A stretch of 64,000 nucleotides of DNA, taken from the NCBI GenBank assembly GCA_026129095.1, contig JAHCIT010000008.1, forward strand, positions 144,374 to 208,373, given 5' to 3'. Of the stretch, positions 34,560 to 43,804 are shown piece after piece; within the stretch, counting starts at the first letter, position 1, and each line of letters begins with the position of its first letter. The stretch comes from Deltaproteobacteria bacterium. GTDB lineage: Bacteria > JAGRBM01 > JAHCIT01. Both the position numbers and the translations under genes were made by a program. The notes under the pieces were generated by a model. The model saw only the letters and a list, made by a program, of their open reading frames with translations. It had not been told where the DNA came from and ran no database searches.

Positions 34560-36472
34560 GCCAGCCCCCTGGACACGCGGTCCAGCACCGAGAGGAACTC
34601 CATCGCCTGGGACTTCGTGGAACCTCCCGACAGGTTGAAGACGGGGCTGTTCAGGACGATGCCGCCGCGCGAGGGCTGCCCGGATCCTTCCCCGCGCCCG
34701 GCGGCTCCCCTGCGGGCACCGGCGGCGTCAGGCATGGCGACCTTGAGTGTCTTCTCGACCTTCATCGAGAGCGCCCCCTCGCCGTCCTCGATGCCGCCGC
34801 CGAACGTTTCGGCGAAGCGCATCCCCGACAGGGTGAGGTCCGAGAGGGGCCCCACCTTCGCGTCCGAGAACGGCAGGTATTCGCGCAGCGCCCCGAACAC
34901 TTTGCCGGCTGCGTCCTTGAGCCGTCCGGCCGCTCCGAGAAACCCATCGATGAACGTGTCGAGTATCTTCGGACCCGCCTCGGCCATCCAGTCGAACAGG
35001 AGGCGGAACTCGCCCCGGATCTGCGCCCAGTTTTTCCAGATCACATGGCCCGCCCAGGCGAGCGCCCCGGCGGCGGCGATGAAGGGAATCAGCGGAGCCA
35101 TCGCCGCCCAGGCCGCCGCCGCCAGGCCCCAGAGCGGGGCGAGAACGGACACCAGGCCCGTCTTCGCCACCAGGAGGGCGGCATTCAGGGCGGCCCAGCC
35201 GGAAGCCACGGCCGGAATCATGACGCCGAGCGTGCCAAGCGTGAACAGGATTGATCCCGCGACGAGGAGCAGCCCGCCGAAGGCCAGGGTCGAGAAGACG
35301 ATGATCTTCGTCAGCGTGGCGTGATCCCGGGCGAAGCCCAGAATCCGGTTGACGCCGGACGTGAAGATGTCGAGTGCCCTCGTTACCGCCGGGACGAGCT
35401 GCTCGCCGATCTCGATGCCGAGCGTCGACACGCTTCCTTTCAGGAAGGTGAGCGAGCCGGAGAGCGTGTTCCGGTTGTTCTTCGCGAACTGCTCGCCGAC
35501 GCCATTCGCCTCGATCATGGTCTCGCGCATGCGCCGGACCTCGCCGATGCCGGTGTTCATCACCGAGTTGAAGACGCGGAGCCCCTCGCTCCCGCCCATG
35601 ATCTTCGCCTTGAACACGTCGGCCTGGGCAGCGGGGAACCGCGAGAGCGCGCCGCTGATGTTCTCGAACACCTGGGTCATGGGGAGCATCTTCCCGGAGG
35701 CGTCGCGGGTCTGGATGCCGAGCATGGCGATGAGCTTGCGGGCCTCGTCGGAGGGGCTCATGAGGGCGTTCAGGGCCGACCTCACGGCCGTTCCGGATTC
35801 CATCGCGGAAACCCCCGCGTTCCGGAGCGAGGCCATGACGGCGATGGTCTCTTCCAGGGACTGGTTCGCCGAATAGGCCGCCGCACCGGCCGCGCCGATG
35901 GCGGGGCCCAGTTCGCCGATCTTGAAGGCGCTGATGTTTCCGGACGCCGCCATCACGTCCACGACATGCGCGGTCTTCGACACGTCGAGCCGGAAGCTGT
36001 TGAGAACACCGGAGACGGCAGCGGCGGCCTCGCCGAGCCGGAGGTTGCCCGCCTCGGCGAGCAGCAGCGTGGGCCGGATCGACCCGAGGATCTGCTGGGT
36101 GTTCTGCCCGGCGGACGCCAGCTCCTGCATCGCCTGGACGGCCTCGGTCGGATCAAACCGGGTGTCCACGCCGAGCTGCTTGGCCTCGCGCTGGAGCTTG
36201 ACGAATTCCTCGGCCGTCGCGCCGCTGATCGACTTGAGGGTCGCCAGCTCGCCCTCGAACTTCATGGCGGCGTTCGTCGGCAGCGCGAACGCGCCGACGA
36301 TGGCGGCGCCCGCGAGCGCCATCCCCTTGCCTACGTTCTGCACGCGGCGGGAAACCTCGACGAGCCCTTTCGTCTGGTCTTCCATCGCCCTGATCTGCCG
36401 GTGCGCCTCGAGCATCGGGCCCGAAAACCTGTTGATGACCTCGAGGACGACGCCGAGATGGTATTGTCTCAC
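34556..36472 (-). CDS. Tail tape measure protein
   Basis: 638 residues. The TP901-type tape measure domain is clear: MKFEGELATLKSISGATAEEF, LGVDTRFDPTEAVQAMQELASAGQ, FNSVMNTGIGEV. Membrane-like helices lie at about 385-470 (IVFSTLAFGGLLLVAGSILF, AAWAAMAPLIPFIAAAGALAW). It sets tail length and may enter the host membrane. It is short for a Mu-type tail. Confidence 0.85.
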   Translation of the reverse strand: MRQYHLGVVLEVINRFSGPMLEAHRQIRAMEDQTKGLVEVSRRVQNVGKGMALAGAAIVGAFALPTNAAMKFEGELATLKSISGATAEEFVKLQREAKQLGVDTRFDPTEAVQAMQELASAGQNTQQILGSIRPTLLLAEAGNLRLGEAAAAVSGVLNSFRLDVSKTAHVVDVMAASGNISAFKIGELGPAIGAAGAAAYSANQSLEETIAVMASLRNAGVSAMESGTAVRSALNALMSPSDEARKLIAMLGIQTRDASGKMLPMTQVFENISGALSRFPAAQADVFKAKIMGGSEGLRVFNSVMNTGIGEVRRMRETMIEANGVGEQFAKNNRNTLSGSLTFLKGSVSTLGIEIGEQLVPAVTRALDIFTSGVNRILGFARDHATLTKIIVFSTLAFGGLLLVAGSILFTLGTLGVMIPAVASGWAALNAALLVAKTGLVSVLAPLWGLAAAAWAAMAPLIPFIAAAGALAWAGHVIWKNWAQIRGEFRLLFDWMAEAGPKILDTFIDGFLGAAGRLKDAAGKVFGALREYLPFSDAKVGPLSDLTLSGMRFAETFGGGIEDGEGALSMKVEKTLKVAMPDAAGARRGAAGRGEGSGQPSRGGIVLNSPVFNLSGGSTKSQAMEFLSVLDRVSRGLA

Positions 36473-36475
36473 GGC

Positions 36476-36685
36476 TCACTCCTCCCCGAACAGCCGGGCG
36501 ATGGCGTTCGCCCGGATGATGGCGACCTGCTCCTGCACATACAGGGCCTCGGCCACCCGGTCCCAGAACCGGTCCGGGTTTGATGCTGCGTCGGCTCCGA
36601 ACGTCCGTCCGAACGTGGCCTCGATCAGGGCGCGGCCCTGGGCGAATGGCCGCCGCTCGAGCCGGGCCCGCGCGGCGGTCAGACT
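36476..36685 (-). CDS. Frameshift extension of the tail assembly chaperone
   Basis: This 69-residue frame (SLTAARARLE to LFGEE) has no start codon of its own and lies in the -1 frame relative to the chaperone gene upstream. Slippage at the seven-A run (36685-36691 on the minus strand) would join it after residue 109, giving about 178 residues. The end product would be the gpGT-type chaperone that binds the tape measure, whose gene starts 4 bases downstream. Confidence 0.72.
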   Translation of the reverse strand, partial: SLTAARARLERRPFAQGRALIEATFGRTFGADAASNPDRFWDRVAEALYVQEQVAIIRANAIARLFGEE

Positions 36686-37011
36686 TTTTTTCCGGCGAGG
36701 TCCCCGTTGAGGCCGGTGAGGTCGAGCAGGGTTCCCGCCACTTTCAGGAACATGACCGGACTCTTCTTCCGGCACTCGCCGTATTCGGTATGGGAGAGGC
36801 ACAGGGCCGCCGCGAGATTTTTGGTGGCGAGGCTGGGCTTCTTCGCCGCCTCGTCCATGAACCTCTCGACGTCCGCCTCCTGCGGGACGCGGAACCACAG
36901 GTTCACGCCATCGACGGGGATCAGGATCACCTGCCCGTCGCGCTTGTGGTGCTCCAGGACATGGGGCGGCGCGGATTTAAGGGCCTCGCCGGTGCTGGTT
37001 TCTTCACTCAT
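36679..37011 (-). CDS. Tail assembly chaperone, short form
   Basis: 110 residues, ending just after the slippery run in ...GKKV and TGA. It is a mostly helical protein (FMDEAAKKPSLATKNLAAALCLSHTEYGE). Its place between tail tube and tape measure, and the -1 extension, identify it as the Mu gp41-type chaperone. It acts in the cytoplasm during tail assembly and is not expected in the virion. Confidence 0.8.
   Translation of the reverse strand: MSEETSTGEALKSAPPHVLEHHKRDGQVILIPVDGVNLWFRVPQEADVERFMDEAAKKPSLATKNLAAALCLSHTEYGECRKKSPVMFLKVAGTLLDLTGLNGDLAGKKV
36685..36691 (-). other. Slippery A-AAA-AAA heptamer for -1 frameshift
   Basis: In the chaperone frame the mRNA reads GGA AAA AAA GTC TGA, which contains A_AAA_AAA immediately before the stop. 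A -1 slip continues as AGT CTG ACC into the downstream open frame. This is the standard position for such sites in tailed phages. Confidence 0.72.
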
Positions 37012-37045
37012 GATCGCCTCCGTGGGACTGGATCAGGGCCGCCGG

Positions 37046-37492
37046 TCAGATGACCGGGAGCGGGTTGGGACTGGGCACCGCCCAGTCGATCTTCGTGCAG
37101 AGGAAGTCGAGCTTCACCGTGGTGTTGGTGCTCTCTCGTGATGCGCCCTCCAGCGCGTGCTTCTTGATCCGCACGTTGTAGAGAAGATCCGTGAATCCGA
37201 CCTCGCCGCTGTTGCCGAAGTGGACGATCACCGGGAACGGAGGCAGTTCGTCCGCGTAGGCCTTCAGCATGCCGCGCACGTAGAGCATCAGCTGGTTGAA
37301 CCCTTCGCGGTTCATCGCGAGGTCTCCCGAGTGGGTCCGGGGTCCCAGTCCGATGCCGGGTTCCGCGTCCTTTCCATGGTGGTGGTTCATCACGCGTTCG
37401 GTCGCGTAGTTGATCCCCGTGCAGTGAACCTCGATGTTTTTCGGGAGCAGGATCTTGATCGTCTCCCAGTCATAGGTGCGTCCGTTGATCAT
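37046..37492 (-). CDS. Tail tube protein
   Basis: 148 residues. It is a beta-rich protein, MINGRTYDWETIKILLPKNIEVHCTGINY, then GLGPRTHSGDLAMNREGFNQLMLYV and a C-terminal strand set ending TKIDWAVPSPNPLPVI. It lies between the sheath and chaperone genes, where Mu encodes its tube (gpM). The assignment rests mainly on position and the fold-like pattern. Confidence 0.75.
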   Translation of the reverse strand: MINGRTYDWETIKILLPKNIEVHCTGINYATERVMNHHHGKDAEPGIGLGPRTHSGDLAMNREGFNQLMLYVRGMLKAYADELPPFPVIVHFGNSGEVGFTDLLYNVRIKKHALEGASRESTNTTVKLDFLCTKIDWAVPSPNPLPVI

Positions 37493-37520
37493 GCCGGTTC
37501 TCCTCGGGTTTGCGCCGTCT

Positions 37521-38960
37521 TCATCGCGTGACCAGTTGGCTCGTTACGCCGATCTGGATCTCGATGTCCTCGATGTGGTCCACCGGCTGCGCCTTCACGA
37601 CGACGATGGCCTTGCCGTCGGCGGCGAGATTCGTCGTGGGGGCGATCTCGACACTGACCGCGACGAGCTCGGACGGCGTCCGGTTCACCATCCCGTTCAC
37701 GATGGCGTTCTTCACGTTGGCCACGAGCAGCCCGAGTCCGGCGCCGTCACCCTCGAGCGGAGACGAATCGTCCCCGAAACTGAACGTCGCGGCGAACAGC
37801 GCCAGCCGGACCAGCTTGTCGAGCGCCCGCACCGTGGGCAGCGACTGGTAGGGGCTGCCGTCCTCGGCGAGCGTCCGCGCATGGCTCCAGTACCACGACC
37901 GGTGGCCATTGTGGCGGCGGACGGTGTTGATCCGGGCGTCGTGCAGGAACAGCGCATGCGTGTTCGTGAACGCCTTGTCGACGCGCACGATGGCGGCGGC
38001 CTTGCCGTCGAGCACCCGGCTCATCTGCCGGTTGACGGTGACGGCCTGGATGCGCGATCCGAAGACGCCGAGCGGGCTGGCGTGCTCGGTGCGGCCCTGT
38101 CGGCTCACTTCGACCGGTCCGGCGACGACGGCCACGCGGTCGGTGGCGAAGCTGTTCGCCTCGTTCCGGGACGCGCTCACCCAGGAGTCCATGTCCTCTT
38201 CTTCGTCCTCGTAGTCCCGGCCCGCCAGTTCGCAGACGAAAAAGCAGGGCTTTCCGGAGACAGCCCGGTCGAAGGACCACTGTTCGTAGGCCGCCCAGTC
38301 GGCCGCCGACGACGGACCGGCCACGGCGACGAATTCGAAGTCGAGATCGGGGTTGGCCTCGATGGCGGCGTCGAGCGCCTCCACGATGTCGGCGGCGCTG
38401 GCCGCCGGGCCCTTGACCGTGGCGGTCCAGGTGTCCCCCGCGAGGAAGCTCGGGTCTACTGACTCGTGGTTCGTGAAGGTGATCGTCACGCCGGTGTCCG
38501 CGATCTCAATGGCGCCGTCCGACGGGATGAGCGCCGACGGCAGGAACGTGTCGCCGCCGTCGAAGGAGATTTTCACCATCGCGGTGCCGCGCTGGCCCGC
38601 CTTCGTGATGACGGCCACGAGCTCGAAATCTTCCGCGGGGTCTCCGGAGAGCGCGGCCGTTCCGCCGCTGGTTCCGGTTATCGACAGCGCGCCCAGCACT
38701 CCGGGAATGCTCGGATCGGCCTTGACGCCGATGGCCGGTTTGCGGGCGTTCAGTTCCACGTAGTGGTCGATGGCGAGGTCGGCGAGCGATCCGCGTCCCA
38801 GCACCGACCGGAGATTCACGTCACGGCCGAGGAAAAAAACCCGGCCCGCGTCGCCGTCCTTCGAGGTGACTCCGGCGAGCAGCGCGCGGCCGGAGACATC
38901 CTCCGGAAGCCGGTTCAGTTCACCTGCGGTCCTCGTCGCGTTGATTCCGCCGAAGGGCAT
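37521..38960 (-). CDS. Contractile tail sheath protein (Mu gpL)
   Basis: 479 residues. It starts MPFGGINATRTAGELNRLPEDVSGRALLAGVTS and contains the sheath features PSIPGVLGALSITGT and VVAVITKAGQRGTAMVKISFDGGDTF, and in the second half MSRVLDGKAAAIVRVDKAFTNTHALFLHDARINTVRR. This is the Mu-type sheath. It is the key evidence for a contractile, myovirus-like tail. Confidence 0.85.
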   Translation of the reverse strand: MPFGGINATRTAGELNRLPEDVSGRALLAGVTSKDGDAGRVFFLGRDVNLRSVLGRGSLADLAIDHYVELNARKPAIGVKADPSIPGVLGALSITGTSGGTAALSGDPAEDFELVAVITKAGQRGTAMVKISFDGGDTFLPSALIPSDGAIEIADTGVTITFTNHESVDPSFLAGDTWTATVKGPAASAADIVEALDAAIEANPDLDFEFVAVAGPSSAADWAAYEQWSFDRAVSGKPCFFVCELAGRDYEDEEEDMDSWVSASRNEANSFATDRVAVVAGPVEVSRQGRTEHASPLGVFGSRIQAVTVNRQMSRVLDGKAAAIVRVDKAFTNTHALFLHDARINTVRRHNGHRSWYWSHARTLAEDGSPYQSLPTVRALDKLVRLALFAATFSFGDDSSPLEGDGAGLGLLVANVKNAIVNGMVNRTPSELVAVSVEIAPTTNLAADGKAIVVVKAQPVDHIEDIEIQIGVTSQLVTR

Positions 38961-38962
38961 GA

Positions 38963-39337
38963 TCAGTTACCGCCTTTCAGGTCTTCCGGATTCCTGCTGT
39001 CCGGCTCGTCGCGGCGCTGCCGTTTCCCGGAAGGTGCCGGGCGATGTGCCGGGGTTTCCGGAAACAGTGCCCGGAACGGGCGCGAGTCGCCGGTGGCCCG
39101 CTTCGAGCAGAACGCATCGAGTACGCTGCGGAACTCGTCCGCACTGACCTCGATGCTGTTGGAGCGGTCGCCCGCGCCGGACTTCCACCCGGCAAATATC
39201 TTCATGCCGGCGAACACCGCCGGGCTGACATTGAGGTCGCGGGCATAAGCAGCCGGTGTGCCGGGGCGGATCTCGCCCTCCCCGGAAGCGAAAGATCGGC
39301 CGCCGGCCTTCAGCAGGGTGATTTCAGTCTTCGACAT
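38963..39337 (-). CDS. Small protein in the Mu gp38 position
   Basis: 124 residues. The first 90 residues are of mixed fold (VSADEFRSVLDAFCSKR) and the tail is hydrophilic and Arg/Pro-rich. It overlaps the gp37-like gene by about 14 bases and ends 2 bp from the sheath start. I do not recognise the family. Mu has a small gene (gp38) at this place. Confidence 0.6.
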   Translation of the reverse strand: MSKTEITLLKAGGRSFASGEGEIRPGTPAAYARDLNVSPAVFAGMKIFAGWKSGAGDRSNSIEVSADEFRSVLDAFCSKRATGDSRPFRALFPETPAHRPAPSGKRQRRDEPDSRNPEDLKGGN

Positions 39338-39923
39338 CGGGATCTCCTTCGGGCTCTTCGGCCGGGGGAACCGGCGGGAACGTCTTCGTCACGTCGCCGG
39401 CCCGGACCTCCATCTGGACGGACGCCACCACAGGGACTTCCGATTCCGTGCAGCGGGGCCCCTCGAACTCGACGTCGAACAGCGCGATGCCGGGATGTCC
39501 CAGGCGGTCAAGCCGCTCGTCCAGCCGGATGTCACCGGCGGTCACCCGGCACTCGCAGTCCTGCGCGTCGGCGAACCGGCGCGGCAGCGCAAGGGCCAGG
39601 GCCTCGGCGAATTCGACCGAATGCTTCGGCTGCCCGACATGCACCCGCACCGTGTAGCCCAGTGCCGCCCGGTACCGTTCCCGCAGTTCGCGGACCACCG
39701 GCACCGGTGGTTCGCCGCCCTCCGGCGTTTCCGGCTCGTGGAGGACCTTCGCCATCGGCTGGCCGCTGAACGAGTTTCCGAATGTGTCCGCATCGGCATG
39801 GCAGAGGCCGGAGTATTGCAGCAGATCTTCGATGAGCTGTGTGCGGGCGCACTTCCAGTTTTTCGCCGTGGCGACGGCGAGGATGGCGGCGTCGAGCTGG
39901 GCCAGGCATTCGGCGCTGTTCAT
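39324..39923 (-). CDS. Mu gp37-like tail terminator candidate
   Basis: 199 residues. The protein has YTVRVHVGQPKHSVEFAEALALAL and a beta-rich C-terminal part that suits Mu gp37-type proteins, which join head and tail. It follows the gpG-like gene with a 4-base overlap (ATGA). Confidence 0.62.
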   Translation of the reverse strand: MNSAECLAQLDAAILAVATAKNWKCARTQLIEDLLQYSGLCHADADTFGNSFSGQPMAKVLHEPETPEGGEPPVPVVRELRERYRAALGYTVRVHVGQPKHSVEFAEALALALPRRFADAQDCECRVTAGDIRLDERLDRLGHPGIALFDVEFEGPRCTESEVPVVASVQMEVRAGDVTKTFPPVPPAEEPEGDPDVED

Positions 39924-40387
39924 AGCGACACGATCCTTTCCAGCTCTTCCTCGATCTCGCCGAGACAGAGGGCGGCGAGATCATCGTCGAACCCGATCAT
40001 CGGGCGCTCGGGAATTTTCGAGCGGGACGGCCCGTTCCCGCCGGCGTCCTGGTGGAACTTCGCCTTCGGGTCGTTCGTGCCGACTTCCAGAACGCCGGAC
40101 GAACCCATGACCGTCACCTGCCCGGTGAAGGACCGGGCCAGCGTGCTCGTGTCGCGGAGAATCTTCGGCGATCCCGATCCCTTCCCCTTCGTCCGGTTCA
40201 GGAGCGTGGCGACCGCGAGCGGGTCCCACTTCTCCCCACCGGGGGCTTCCTCGTCTTCGAAGTTCCGGGACACGTCGTTCAGGATGTGCTCGCGGCAGCG
40301 CTTCAGCATCCGCGTGGGGTTCGCCGCGGCAGCGGCCATCCGCTGGAGCGCGGTGGACAGTTCTGTGAAGCCGGTGACGGCGGTCAT
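39920..40387 (-). CDS. Virion morphogenesis / tail completion protein (Mu gpG-like)
   Basis: 155 residues. TELSTALQRMAAAAANPTRMLKRCREHILNDVSRNF and the later IPERPMIGFDDDLAALCLGEIEEELERIV match the phage tail completion (gpS/gpG) pattern. Order gp36-gpG-gp37 differs from Mu, where gpG follows gpF. It overlaps the gp36-like gene by four bases. Confidence 0.75.
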   Translation of the reverse strand: MTAVTGFTELSTALQRMAAAAANPTRMLKRCREHILNDVSRNFEDEEAPGGEKWDPLAVATLLNRTKGKGSGSPKILRDTSTLARSFTGQVTVMGSSGVLEVGTNDPKAKFHQDAGGNGPSRSKIPERPMIGFDDDLAALCLGEIEEELERIVSL

Positions 40388-40836
40388 GACGTGAACGCCT
40401 CCCGGCGGCGGCCATCGTAGGTTTCCGTCGCGGCGGTCTGCTTCACGATCCTCGCCGACGTGACGCGTGGAGCGTCCGTGTCGCCGAGCGGCAGCCGCTT
40501 CGCGCTGATCTGCTGGAGTTCCTTCAGCGCCCGCTCGAAGTCATGCCTGACATCCTCGTGGCGGGAGACTTCGTTCTTTCGCGAGAACAGCTTGAACCGG
40601 GCGACGGCGAGCGCGAGTTCGCGGGCGCGGACCAGGGCCGGTCCCGTGAGCGGAAGAACCATGGCCGGTTCCAGATAGGAATCGACGAGCGCTTCGGCCT
40701 CGGAGATGACAGCCGAGATCACCAGCCCGTCGGCGGCGGCGTCCAGCGGCAGCGGCACCGCGTCCACCGTCAGGTGGATGAGCATGTCCGCCGAGATCGA
40801 CCGGGCGACATCCTGGCTCGTAACGTAGGCACCCAC
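40384..40836 (-). CDS. Head-tail connector protein (Mu gp36-like, DUF1320)
   Basis: 150 residues. YVTSQDVARSISADMLIHL, AISEAEALVDSYLEPAMVLPL and LALAVARFKLFSRKN are characteristic of the DUF1320/gp36 family of small connector proteins. It lies between the capsid gene and the gpG-like gene. A 140-bp GC-rich gap separates it from the capsid gene, and I see no convincing gene there. Confidence 0.78.
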   Translation of the reverse strand: MGAYVTSQDVARSISADMLIHLTVDAVPLPLDAAADGLVISAVISEAEALVDSYLEPAMVLPLTGPALVRARELALAVARFKLFSRKNEVSRHEDVRHDFERALKELQQISAKRLPLGDTDAPRVTSARIVKQTAATETYDGRRREAFTS

Positions 40837-40976
40837 GTTCTGCCTCTTTCCTTCCGGGAGGCTGGCTCGTCAGGCCGGGGGCGCCTCTCTCTCCCCGGCG
40901 ACGGAAGGCGGAGGCTCCTTCCGTTTCGCCCGTTTTCCCATCGGCGGACTTCGGGTCCGCTTCAGGATGCGAATCT

Positions 40977-41933
40977 CTACAGCGCGTCGGTCCAGAGGAA
41001 GCCGGCTTTCGCCAGCGCCACGTAGTGCGCGTAGAAATCATTGACCTGGACGACCCGGCCCTTGCCGTTGGCCGTGTCGTAAGTGCGGACCCGCTGGAAC
41101 TGCGGATCGTTCAGCCGGAGGGTCCAGCCGAACGTCGGCGCTTCCTTTTCGTTGACCGGGTTCCGGTAGTAGAGCAGCACGAAGTCGCTCCAGACATCCG
41201 TGATCGTGCCGCCGTCCCTGGTCATCGTCGCGGCGGAGCCGAGAACGATCTGGAGGCCGGGGATGCCGAAATAGGTCACGAGGTCGTCCGCCGTCGGGAG
41301 GCTGCCCTTCTGGTAGGCGAACGCGGCGCGGACCTTCGGGTGCGTCCGGAGCCGGTTGAATACCGGCACCGGGAGCATCAGCCGGTTCGGCTGCTGGCCG
41401 CCCGTGCCGCGCCGGATCGCCTCGGCGGCGGCGAGGATCGCCACCTGCGGATCGGAACTGTCGTGCGACCATTTGGCGGTGCTGGTCAGCGTGTCCTTAT
41501 TGTCGGCGGGGTAGATGCCCGCGTTCGTGACCATGCCAGCGCACAGCACTTCCTTGCGAAGCTCGATGCGGTGCTGCAGGACTTTCGTCTTGCGCGACTC
41601 GATGTCCACCTCGCCGCCGGGGCGGGTCTTCGCCGCCCGGATTTCCCGTACGTCGATCAGCTCCTCGAGCGAATGTTCCCGGAGCGTCACGTCGCCGAAA
41701 CTCGAGTCGCTGGTGACGATCCGCTTCGGGTCGTTCCGGGGCGAACGCTCGTCGTTCACGACCACGAAGGCGTCATGGCCGAACGACTCGATCTGCACGG
41801 TCTCGACCGGAACGATCAGTTCCGGAAGGATTTCGCCGTAGATCAGGCTCTGCGCCCGGTAGCCGAGGGAGACCTCGTTCAGGACCGGGTGAAGCCCGGC
41901 GGCGAGGTTGTCCAGGTTCTTTTCAGCAGGCAT
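40977..41933 (-). CDS. Major capsid protein
   Basis: 318 residues. The N-terminal segment (LHPVLNEVSLGYRAQSLIYGEILPELIVPVETVQIESFG), the central GGQQPNRLMLPVPVFNRLRTHPKV and FVLLYYRNPVNEKEAPTFGWTL are typical of phage major capsid proteins of the HK97 fold. It follows the decoration-like protein and protease/scaffold genes, as in Mu (gpT). Confidence 0.85.
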   Translation of the reverse strand: MPAEKNLDNLAAGLHPVLNEVSLGYRAQSLIYGEILPELIVPVETVQIESFGHDAFVVVNDERSPRNDPKRIVTSDSSFGDVTLREHSLEELIDVREIRAAKTRPGGEVDIESRKTKVLQHRIELRKEVLCAGMVTNAGIYPADNKDTLTSTAKWSHDSSDPQVAILAAAEAIRRGTGGQQPNRLMLPVPVFNRLRTHPKVRAAFAYQKGSLPTADDLVTYFGIPGLQIVLGSAATMTRDGGTITDVWSDFVLLYYRNPVNEKEAPTFGWTLRLNDPQFQRVRTYDTANGKGRVVQVNDFYAHYVALAKAGFLWTDAL

Positions 41934-41972
41934 CGTTCGTCACCTTTCCTTCGTCGTTTCTTCCCGTCCGGA

Positions 41973-42668
41973 TCAGAGCGCGATCAGCGCCGTGATTTTG
42001 AAGTCGGAGTTTGAGACCGTTCCGCCCTTGGTGACGACGGCGTCCAGCCGTCCGCCGCCGGCAGCCCGGCTCGCCATGATCATGGCGGCGGCAACGTCGG
42101 CGGTGAGGGCTCCGTCGCCGTCAGTGGTACGGGTATCGAAGTCCGCGAGAACGGTGGAGCCGTTCTTCAGCTCGATAACCAGATAGTCGGTATCCGACTG
42201 CGTACGGCCGTCGGCGGACTCCACATAGGCACCGACCAGCTCGGCATTCGCCGGCAGATACGGTCCTTTCTTGGTCGTGTTGGCCGTGACCGTTCCGAGG
42301 TTCAGGTGTACGATCGTGACAGTCTTCCGATGCTGGACGAGCAGCACCGGGATCGTGTCACCCGCCGAACCGGCGGCGAGTGCGATGGCTGCCGTGCCGG
42401 ACGGCCCGCACTTCACGGCCTTGCCGCTGGCGCCAGGCCCGAGGTTCTGCCCGCCGAGGACCGCCTCGGCGAGTTCCACGACCGCCGTGCCGATGACGAT
42501 GGAGGCGAACGTGTCGCCGGAGTTGTAGCGCCGCTCGGTGACGCCCTTCGCGGGATTCGTGGCTGTCGCGTAGTTCCCGTCGGCTCCGACGAAGCGGTGG
42601 GCCTCGAGGGCGGCGGCGGCAGTGATGTCCTCGCGGAGAAGGGGCTGGTGGGTTGCGTCCATTACCAT
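41973..42668 (-). CDS. Capsid decoration-like head protein
   Basis: 231 residues. The first half includes AVKCGPSGTAAIALAAGSAGDTIPVLLV, which resembles DUF2190-type capsid-decorating proteins, and the second half is a separate beta-rich domain (LVIELKNGSTVLADFDTRTTDG). It lies between protease/scaffold and capsid. A minor head protein or stabiliser is likely. Confidence 0.62.
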   Translation of the reverse strand: MVMDATHQPLLREDITAAAALEAHRFVGADGNYATATNPAKGVTERRYNSGDTFASIVIGTAVVELAEAVLGGQNLGPGASGKAVKCGPSGTAAIALAAGSAGDTIPVLLVQHRKTVTIVHLNLGTVTANTTKKGPYLPANAELVGAYVESADGRTQSDTDYLVIELKNGSTVLADFDTRTTDGDGALTADVAAAMIMASRAAGGGRLDAVVTKGGTVSNSDFKITALIAL

Positions 42669-42672
42669 CGGA

Positions 42673-43791
42673 TCAGTCCTCGCTGTTGTCTTCTTCGGTT
42701 TCGGCCGCCTGCAGCTGGCTCATGGCCAGGGACAGGGCGTCGCCGTATGAAATCTTCGGGTCTTCCTTGCGGATCTTCGAGACCGCCTTGTGGAGCTTCT
42801 GCTCCGTCGACAGGTCGGCACCGTCCTTGCCCTTGCCGGCCTTGTCGCCCGGATCGGAATCCTTCGTGGCGACCTCTTTCGACAGGTCGGCATTGGGCTT
42901 TTTCCCCTGCCCGAGCACATCGCGGAGGAACGACTTGAAGGCGCTGCGGCGCGGGAGGGTTTCCTTCGCGCCGTCGCCCTTTGCCAGCTCGACGGTGTCG
43001 GTGTCGGCGAGACCGGCGAGCAGCTCAGTCAGAAGCGGGGAGAACTTCGGAAGGATCTTCCCCTCCCTGACGAGAGATTCGGAGAAATCCTTTGCGTCGG
43101 CGCGGGCGCGGACCTCGGCTTCCTTCGCCAGACGGTCGGCGGTTTCCTTCTCCTTCCTGCGGAGATCGGCCAGCTCGTCATCCTTGGCCTTCAGCGTCTT
43201 CGCGAACTCGGCAGAGGCAGCTGCCGTCGCGTCCTGGATCAGTTTCTGCTTTTCGGCTTCCGTCATCTCGGGCTCCTGCATCTGGTCTTCGGCGCTATCG
43301 CCCCCGAACTCGAAGTCGAAGGCCGTGCCGCTTGGACCATCGTAGGAAGCGCCGGTTCCGGTTTGCGGGACCGCGAACTCCGGGTCGCCGTCCGCCATGC
43401 CGGGAACGGCGGGGAGCACCGCACCGAGGTAGCCGACGTGCGCGAGGAACCAGCCCTTCGCGTCCTTCAGTACCCGCACCGACTTCTTCCGGAACTTCCC
43501 TTCGCGGAACCACCGGGCGAACCGCGAATCGACATCGCGGAACTTCGCCAGCAGCCGTCCGCCCGATACCTTGAGCCGGTCCACCCAGCCATAAGCAGGG
43601 TGATTGTCCTTGGGGTGCCCCAGCACGATGGGCGCTTCGTACCATTCCGGGCCGTGACGCTCGGCGATGGTCTTCAGGTCCGCTTCCGTGAACGTGACCT
43701 TCGTTCCGTGGGCGTCCACGAACGTCCCGGTCTTCAGGATCTCGATCCACTGGTCTCCGAGCGAGCTTTCGTTGGCGGATTTTTCGGGCAT
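42673..43791 (-). CDS. Mu gpI-type prohead protease fused to scaffold
   Basis: 372 residues. The N-terminal part (DQWIEILKTGTFVDAHGTKVTFTEADL, GPEWYEAPIVLGHPKDNHPAYGWVDRLKV) is the Mu-like protease family, and the C-terminal half is a charged coiled coil (EAEKQKLIQDATAAASAEFAKTLKAKDDELADLRRKEKE) like scaffold proteins. In Mu the protease and scaffold are made from overlapping reading of the same gene. It cuts and matures the prohead. A copy of repeat motif A lies inside it at 43353-43371. Confidence 0.82.
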   Translation of the reverse strand: MPEKSANESSLGDQWIEILKTGTFVDAHGTKVTFTEADLKTIAERHGPEWYEAPIVLGHPKDNHPAYGWVDRLKVSGGRLLAKFRDVDSRFARWFREGKFRKKSVRVLKDAKGWFLAHVGYLGAVLPAVPGMADGDPEFAVPQTGTGASYDGPSGTAFDFEFGGDSAEDQMQEPEMTEAEKQKLIQDATAAASAEFAKTLKAKDDELADLRRKEKETADRLAKEAEVRARADAKDFSESLVREGKILPKFSPLLTELLAGLADTDTVELAKGDGAKETLPRRSAFKSFLRDVLGQGKKPNADLSKEVATKDSDPGDKAGKGKDGADLSTEQKLHKAVSKIRKEDPKISYGDALSLAMSQLQAAETEEDNSED

Positions 43792-43804
43792 GGGCGTCTC
43801 CTCG

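Noticed and set aside
40837-40976. Possible small gene between capsid and gp36-like genes
   Set aside because: A start near 40940 opens a frame that runs deep into the gp36-like gene with Pro/Arg/Gly-rich sequence and no ribosome site.
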